From the NCBI RefSeq assembly GCF_037975245.1, contig NC_092574.1:9025713-9089712 (forward strand): a stretch of 64,000 nt of DNA, given 5' to 3'. This stretch comes from Apostichopus japonicus (taxonomy: Eukaryota > Echinodermata > Holothuroidea > Aspidochirotida > Stichopodidae). The position numbers and the translations under genes were made by a program. The notes under the pieces were generated by a model, which worked only from the letters and a program-made list of their open reading frames with translations, was not told the DNA's origin and searched no databases. Shown one piece after another: positions 57,403 to 64,000 of the stretch (the first letter of the stretch is position 1; every line of letters starts with the position of its first letter).

Positions 57403-60400
57403 TTAGGCAATAAACTCATACGGTATAGGTTGAAGGGTCTCTGGGGTGATGTCCTTTCCTCTGACAAAGTGGCCCTCTCTTGGCTGGGTCGGCTGCAACA
57501 ATGAGAGAGAAAGAGAGATAAAAAGAGTGGTTACAAACCCAGGACAATGGAAGGTTGACTAGAAATCATTGATCAGATTGATGTAACAAATCTACCTTGT
57601 TGAGCTTTGAAAATTTTAGACTGCTAACATCTTAGCAAACTTCACTTTGTGCCAATCGTAATTTTCAGACCATGCATGGAAAATGGACAACTTGTTAAAC
57701 AAATACAAAGATGTCTTGTTATTTCTTTATATAGAACTTATGTAAAAATAGGCTTAACAGATGCAACACAACCTAATGAAGAGAAGACAAACAGAAATGC
57801 AACTGAAATGCAACATAAGTAACTGATTGGTCAGAATTATTCATGGCCATTGTGTATATACTTGAATATAGTTACAATACTTGTAATGCATGATACTAGG
57901 AGGCACACTTAGACAAAAACCAGTGACATAATACATCATACCCTACACAAGATAGGTAACATATGGATTTTTTTTTTACCATAGCTGGAACAGTATCGAG
58001 TCTTATGTCAAACAGAAGCAACTTATACATTGATACATTAATGCCTTAAAGTCTCAATACTTGTTGCTGATGAATTTGGGAAAACAATCTGCTGAAGCAG
58101 ATTCAATGTTTCTTATTCTAAATGCACTCTGACCAGGTGAGTTTAATGGAGAAAAGCTCTCGCAACCGAAAGAAATTTATTCTCTGTTGCCCTTATTGCG
58201 CGAACGATTTACCGTAAAATCATTGCACCACCCACATAAGTATGTTAATATACAAATGTAACCTAGATATACTCCTGTCGTCCACTTTTTTATCCAATTT
58301 CACAGAGGAAATGCTAAAAACGCCTGTTTTTCCCTTGCAATGGAAGGAAATGACACAATTTGGCAAGCTACATCGGTGAGACCGAAAAAAAGATACCGTT
58401 CAAGAGAAGGGAAATAAGAGCAAGCTATTTGTTAACATTGAGTCACACATAGTACAAGCTTGCTTTGATGCATTTTGATGCATCGATTTTGAAGGGTGGA
58501 GGGTCTGGTGGTGGGTTGTGGTTAATACCTCATGGAAGAACATGGGTCGTGGTCCCTTAAGTTTTCGGACTGCTGGACTACACAATATGCCGCTAAATCT
58601 GATGTCTAACTACATCCCCACAAATTGCTGGATCGAAATTGCAAGAAAACCAAACAAACCTGTCGCTTCAGATAGACTTTTATGCCCTTCTCCTTGGCTT
58701 CCTTTCGCAGCCTCTCGTTCTCCTTGACTCTCTTGACAAAGTTTTCCCTGCACTTGGAGTGCTTGACGTGCTCAACACGGACGTTGATACGCTTAGGAAT
58801 GATTTTATTCCTGTAATTGAAGCAAACAATTTTTTTGTTAAAAAAAATAGCAAGATTTTCATTGCAGTAATTGACAGACTGATGAAAAATTATGAGATTG
58901 GTGAAACATTTAAAAGTCAGAGATAGAATATAGAGCAGTTCTTACATAAAGAGATATCCAGTGTCCTTGGTTCTAGGAGTCACTACTCTGAAAGCAGTCA
59001 CAGCCTCAACGCCACTCAATGTAGTGATATCAAACAATATTTCAAAAAGTACATGATTGGTTGAGAGTGCGCCCTTTGCTAAACATTTAAAGGCATTGAA
59101 GACTCGCCCCAAGCCGCATGCCACGCTCTGAAAAAGTTAACTTTCCGTTGCTTGCAAGTGAAGTTTTCTTCTTGTCGCTACAAAATGCAGACAGTAATGA
59201 AACGTGATACCTTGTTATCTTTTATCTAGACCTGAGATGTCCAACACTGCTATGTACACTGTGTTGTGGGTATTGACCGTAGCTGTATGTATTGACTGTA
59301 CACTAGTGTCTAATTACCGATGGTAGCAAGCTGTGTGTGTATTTTCTGGGATCGATGGTGGGGTCTAAGACTTCTGTTACACCTTATTCGAAACTAGGTC
59401 AGATTACCGGCATGAGACGTTTCTTTGTGCGCGAGTATTCACACCCTTTTACGAGGTGGAACCTGGATATGCTGTTTTTCTGAGCTACTTAATTAAATCC
59501 ATGAACTAGTGACACAATAGCCTTCTACAACAGAAATGATTTATTTAGAGTTATAACCCACAGTTACAAATTAGGTGCAATTCTCTTGGAAACATTTTCA
59601 ATTGTAGAACATGTAACTGCAGAGGTAATTAGGCTTCATTGTGACATGGATAGCATCTGGTGATAACATTCATTTCTTAACAAAGAAAATCGGGTTTTGT
59701 GTCAAAAGAACAATACACTAAAAGTGCGGTGGGGTTATTATTTACTGAAAAACAAAGCATATTTCTAATTAAGAGGGAGTCGTTAGTAGATTTCGCAGCA
59801 GGAATTGAGATTCCCGCTTAAAAACTGTGGAGTTACATGCCCAAGCTTAGCTTTCGTCTCGACTTGTCTTATTCGGTTCTGCCCAATACAATTGGTGGAG
59901 GTTTGCACTAAGTGTAGACTGTAACCCCACACACTTACTTATCAGGCAACTTACCTCACTTGCTTGTTGACAATGACACCAACTGCATGCTGGGTGACAT
60001 TGAAGACCCTGCCTGTGCGTCCATGGTAAACCTTGTATGGCATACCTCGTTGAAAGGCTCCATTAGCCTGAATATTGTGAAAGAGAAGTAAGATTGCTAA
60101 TTAGTAGGTATTCAATTTAACAGTTCTAACCAAGCCCAGAAAATTTTAAGTTCATTATAACAAACAACATCAAACATGATGACAATTTATGGATTTTAAA
60201 GATTATATTGATCAATGCAACATCCTTAAATTTGACAAGTTGATCTTGGTTGGCCATTTCCTTTAACTATGTTCAAATAGTGCTAAAACTCCTACAACAT
60301 TAATTGAACTTGAGGCATTTCCTTTAAAATAATGAAGTAAAAGTCAAATTTTATTTTTCAAAAACCTTTTTCATTACATTACTACTAACATGAGAAGTGT

Positions 60401-60671
60401 CTGGGTATTAACATGTTGAAAATTATATCCAGTCCATTTATTACTCGCTCTTTAACCTTGGTGAAGTAATCTAGCAACGTGACTTGATGTCATCAACTGC
60501 AATCTTTTATTTTTAGTAAACACTAAGTAAGCTCACTTTGATGTCCACAATGTCGCCGATCTTGTACACTTTCATGAAGGTAGATAGAGGTTCTGCTCCA
60601 GCCTTCTTGAAAGGCTTAGAGAACATGTACCGTGTGCCCCTTCGGACACCATGAGTGTTGTTCTTCACCAT
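57403..60671 (-). CDS. RPL21: Ribosomal protein eL21 (60S L21)
   Basis: Structural protein of the large cytosolic ribosomal subunit. Coding exons (high to low): 60671-60537, 60067-59955, 58810-58660, 57492-57403; 162 aa against 160 in vertebrates. Landmarks are [16 protein letters not shown] near the N-terminus, [32 protein letters not shown], then [24 protein letters not shown], and the C-terminus PREGHFVRG...IPYEFIA. The ATG at 60671 lies 10 bases inside its exon (acceptor GCTTTCAG, exon starts at 60681), so at least one upstream non-coding exon exists. I could not place it; ribosomal protein genes usually start with a pyrimidine (TOP) tract. Apparent in-frame ATGs further upstream are intronic. 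Phases (0, 2, 0) agree throughout. Confidence 0.97.
58935..59150 (-). ncRNA. Possible structured RNA or unexplained 60-codon frame in RPL21 intron
   Basis: On the host strand an open frame of 60 codons (59124-58942, starting [15 protein letters not shown]) covers most of a distinct block. The same block contains a 7-bp stem (TCACTAC/GTAGTGA) followed 15 bases later by ACA. Vertebrate RPL21 introns host snoRNAs, so an H/ACA-type RNA is one explanation. The fold is incomplete by eye and there is no protein family match, so this is a weak call. Confidence 0.2.
59168..59449. repeat. ~290-bp dispersed repeat, copy 2
   Basis: Same orientation and nearly the same sequence as 26824-27116, with small indels (for example GTGTGTGT shortened). 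It lies in an RPL21 intron, on the opposite strand to the gene if copy 1's strand is taken as forward. Confidence 0.8.
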
Positions 60672-61109
60672 TTTGATTCCTCTGAAAGCAAAATTCAACC
60701 ATAATGTAAAATGGAATATTAGAAGTGATTAAATTGATAACAAACAGATACGCATTTTTGAAGTTCTATGTGTCAAGGATTCTGCTTCCTTCACAAAACG
60801 CCAAACTGAAGGACTCTCTGACTATAACTCATTACCTACTGGAGAGTATTGAAGTGTGAAAAGGAAAATGATACTGCACACTGCTAAATGTCAAGTTCTG
60901 AAGCTGTGAGCAAGTGCTGAAGTAACAGCATCTGTAAAACAACTTGGGTTAAATTATTTGGCTGCATCCCTAACATATATAGTCAATGTCAAGCCAGCAT
61001 TTCATGATCTCTGACTGTTTGAAGCAAGCACTAATCAAGACTATTTAAAAAAATTTATCCTATCATAAAGATGTGTCTTTCTCAAAAGCATTTACAAAGT
61101 AATAAAATC

Positions 61110-61325
61110 CCCAAATAAGTGCCCCCCCCCCTGGACCCAAGATTAATGATTTCTCCACTGCAACTCAGAGTCCATCTAAGCCAACCAAAAACTAGCGCAC
61201 CAATGGTGCAGAAGCTCATACCTTTTCGAGCTGAAAAATGTAGGGCCCACAAAACCAATTTTGGGCCCGTGAGGGATACCCCCCCCCCCCCTCCGTTAGC
61301 AGAATCCTGGCCACACCACTGGCTA
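61110..61325. mobile_element. Repeat fragment ending GGCCACACCACTGG
   Basis: Between a poly-C tract at about 61121-61132 and the terminus CCTGGCCACACCACTGG (61308-61324) lies non-coding sequence with a second poly-C run at about 61280-61291. The terminus is the reverse of a hAT-like CCAGTGG end. The left end is undefined. Confidence 0.35.
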
Positions 61326-61689
61326 TAATTCCTATTTTCCCCTTTAAATCCTATTTTACCCACTCTCTCAAACAATACCACTGACCTACCCTATTAAACT
61401 TTCTCCCCTCTACCTTAGCAGACATAACAAGCACTCCCTACAAGACATAACTTCACTAACTGCCTACATACCTCAGGCTAAAAGACTTCTAAGAATCGGC
61501 AAGTGCTGATTGGCTATAGGGCTCTCATGCTTACAGTTCAACAGTTAATAACAACTCCCAGTCCTGCTTTAATTCCACTAACTGCCTCTGCAGAGCTTAA
61601 CCACAAATGTAAACAAACACTGCAGAGACTGGGAGACAAATTAACGGAGCTTTGGCAAAAAGTGAAGGCTCAGATTTTTTTAAACAATG

Positions 61690-62338
61690 GGGATTAATTG
61701 TAATTAATTAACTTTTGACCAAAATTTTTTAGGCATCACCTTATTCATACACAATCCAACAATCATCAGTTCAACTTTGAATATGATCCATCAAAATCTT
61801 GAGGAGATTGAGATATTTGAAAATATTACAAAGAATGACCCCCGATGACCCCCTAAATGACCTTTGACCTCAATTTTCCGAACACCCCTCGTAACTCTCA
61901 TCCCGAGGAACATTGTGACCAAGTTTCATTATAATTGGCCATACACTGTACGAACAGGAGCAATTTGAAAATATAGGGCCGCGGCCCGGGCCACAAAAGA
62001 CCCCTAGTTGATCTTTGATCTCAAATTCATGAACACCCTGAAGGTAAAACTACCATAGTACTATCGTGACAAACCCTCAACATTGTACCATGGAATCTGT
62101 AGGAGAAGAAGCATTTTGCGTATTTCCACAAAATGGCCCATTACGGCCCACAGGTGACCTTTGACCCCAAATTTTAGACCATCTCTGATGGCCCTATACC
62201 CAATGGTCCTTGTGTCCAAGTTTCATGAAATTCCATCAAACACTGTGCGAGTGGGAGCGGTTTTACCAATTGTTGACGGATAGAGTGATAGACGCCGCAC
62301 TGTAACAATAGCTCACACCAGCATGCTGGTATGAGCTA
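61690..62338. repeat. Diverged ~140-bp iterated repeat ending in a palindrome
   Basis: Three related blocks share CTTTGACCTCAA or CTTTGACCCCAA, AAGTTTCAT and GGAGCRRTTT phrases (about 61840-61975, 61976-62120, 62121-62275). They are followed by a 30-base palindrome at 62309-62338 with arms TAGCTCACACCAGCA and TGCTGGTATGAGCTA (one mismatch). Probably a non-autonomous element with internal tandem structure. Confidence 0.6.
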
Positions 62339-62429
62339 AAAACTTAATAGCAATGATTTCCCATGAGACTACTCAGTTTCTTTCACAAGTTGCCTTCATA
62401 CTGTGCTGAACATCATATATATTTTGGTA

Positions 62430-62760
62430 TAGAGTAGGGTTGGGCGATATTTGCTTTTTAACGTCACGATAAATAGTTCAAAAATTATTGCGATATTTCG
62501 ATAATTACGTGAATTTTTTCTTGTTGTTTTAAGTGTGTTCGGGAACACCCTAAAAACAACTGCTGATTTCCCACCGGTGTTTTCGCGCAGCGAACACACC
62601 GAGCACGCGTCGCGTGCGAGCATAATGGCATAGGGTCCAGGGGCCCGCCTTAGGGCCCCGGTAGGGTCAAGGGGTGGAACCCCTTGTGGGGACTAGGGAG
62701 CGAAGTCCCCCGGAAAATTTTAGTATTTTGGGTGTCTGGCGATAAAAAATTCGCAGTTGA
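62430..62760. mobile_element. Dispersed repeat with GTTGGGCGATATTT start and GC-rich core
   Basis: Starts near GGTTGGGCGATATTTGC (62439), with ACGATAAA and GCGATATTTCGATAATTACG following. It then passes into a GC-rich core (62585-62720) with GGGTCCAGGGGCCCGCCTTA and GGAACCCCTTGTGGGGA hairpins. The core resembles the body of the MITE at 49317-49651. No coding capacity. Confidence 0.45.
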
Positions 62761-62769
62761 GGATTCAAA

Positions 62770-64000
62770 TTACTGACAACTTTTTGAATTTAAATTGTCA
62801 CGAAACTGATGAAAATTTTAAAATGACAAGTTAGAGTAGCTATGTTTTGTGATAAAATGAAAAGAGATTTAATCTGTCTTACAATCTTTAAAAAGTTAAA
62901 CTTACAAAACTGTCAATTAGGATTATGAAACAAACTACGTTCGGCAAAGCCCCGTTTCTAGACTGCCTAAAAATGAACAGTGTGCACTATACGTACATCA
63001 GTTTACAACTGCAGTGTTTAACCCTACTTAAAGTAGAACGATAGTGACAGAAAAAAAATCTCTCATTTTCATATATAATGTAGTTTATATGTTACCAAGC
63101 AACATATTTTTTTAATTTTCCAAAAAGCACACCGGAAAGTCAAAAAAAGGGAATTAAAACATCGTTTTTTCGCCTCCGTAATTTAGGAATTTTCAAACGC
63201 TGCAACGACCTTGAACAGCCCTCAAGTCAGTGAATGACGTCACTGTGATGATCTTTTCTGTTGCGAACTGTTCAGTACGGAGCTGTGCGTGCATTTCGTG
63301 TCAGCATAACTGTTATTTTCCGGCGTAATGTTCAAGACATAAATAGATAATGAATATCATAGTGTTTCTTGATTTCTTCACCACGTGTTTACAAGTTTTT
63401 TTTACGAAATTTGCGGCGATTTCGCAACGATTTTCCAATATCTGAAGAGGTAACTCGCAAGCTGACCCAATTAAAGTAACGTAAATCTCAAGATCACGTT
63501 TTTGGCGGGTTTTATACAGAGTGATGTATGAATGTGCTCACTTACCAGTCAAACTGGCACAATAACAATAGTGATGATAGTCTCAAACGTAGATTAGTAT
63601 AACATCCGAAAGAAAATCCAAAGTTCTAAACAAAGTAGATTCGCTTGTATGCACTATAGGCCTACTGTAAAACATAAACGTTCCTTGTTCCGTGCGTCAT
63701 TAAATCCAACAGAATGGTTTCATTGAGCTTGAAATACAACCGCATTTGAACTCAATCGAGTTGTTAGTCTAGCTCGTACGATTTTCTCACTACATGCAAT
63801 GCCTATTGCGTTTATTCACATGCATGCCTCGTGGTTTGGGCTTCAGGAGGAATCGTATTCTAGCCCAACTTCACGTAGGTCCGCAAACGGTACTTTCACA
63901 CTGTGCAAACATAAGTGACAGTGTGCGCTAACGTAAGTAATACTTACACGATGTTTGTTTCGCTCGAGCATACACACATTTCCTATTTGTATTACATTTA
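62770..64000. other. No feature recognised
   Basis: AT-rich DNA upstream of RPL21. The non-coding first exon of RPL21 could lie here: a - strand donor GTGTAAGTATT occurs near 63945. I have no further support. Nothing coding is seen. Confidence 0.3.

Noticed and set aside
1-64000. CRISPR array, prophage, operon or bacterial defence system
   Set aside because: Tandem arrays here have no spacer structure, and genes are spliced and eukaryotic throughout.

Overview
The window is a piece of an animal nuclear genome. It is AT-rich and intron-rich, with canonical GT-AG splice sites, large introns, (TA)n microsatellites, minisatellites and many short non-autonomous transposons. Two deeply conserved metazoan genes together with a multi-domain C-type lectin point to a marine invertebrate deuterostome. 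An echinoderm such as a sea cucumber is my best guess, but the sequence alone does not prove it.

Four spliced protein genes can be assembled exon by exon with consistent phases. (1) A DHHC palmitoyltransferase of the ZDHHC20/15/2 group lies on the + strand, about 504-20338, with two mutually compatible last exons. (2) A type I membrane C-type lectin lies on the - strand, 39603 down to 27551. It has a signal peptide, two C-type lectin domains (CTLDs), an Ig domain, a Thr/Pro stalk, one transmembrane helix and a short tail. An optional Cys-rich exon would end the protein early and make it secreted. (3) A USP12/USP46-type deubiquitinase lies on the + strand, 45874-54442, in eleven exons, with a GC-AG last intron. 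(4) Ribosomal protein eL21 (RPL21) lies on the - strand, 60671 down to 57403, tail-to-tail with the USP gene. ZDHHC20, USP12 and RPL21 all sit on human 13q12, so the window may keep part of an ancient linkage group.

Layout: 1-330 is an 18-bp minisatellite. 504-22850 is the ZDHHC gene; its introns hold a hAT-like foldback element (902-1485), a 36-bp minisatellite (4288-5220), a 175-bp dimeric tandem repeat (15070-16440) and a 54-bp hairpin (19378-19496), and its presumed 3' UTR holds a 25-bp minisatellite. 22860-27550 is intergenic, with a 43-bp minisatellite and nested MITEs. 27551-39603 is the lectin gene, whose introns carry two copies of a tRNA-derived SINE. 39604-45870 is repeat-rich intergenic DNA with two LINE 3' ends. 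45874-54442 is the USP gene, with a hAT-like MITE in intron 5. 57403-60681 is RPL21. 60700-64000 is mostly dispersed repeats.

Most other open frames are spurious: several are long only because a minisatellite unit contains no stop codon.
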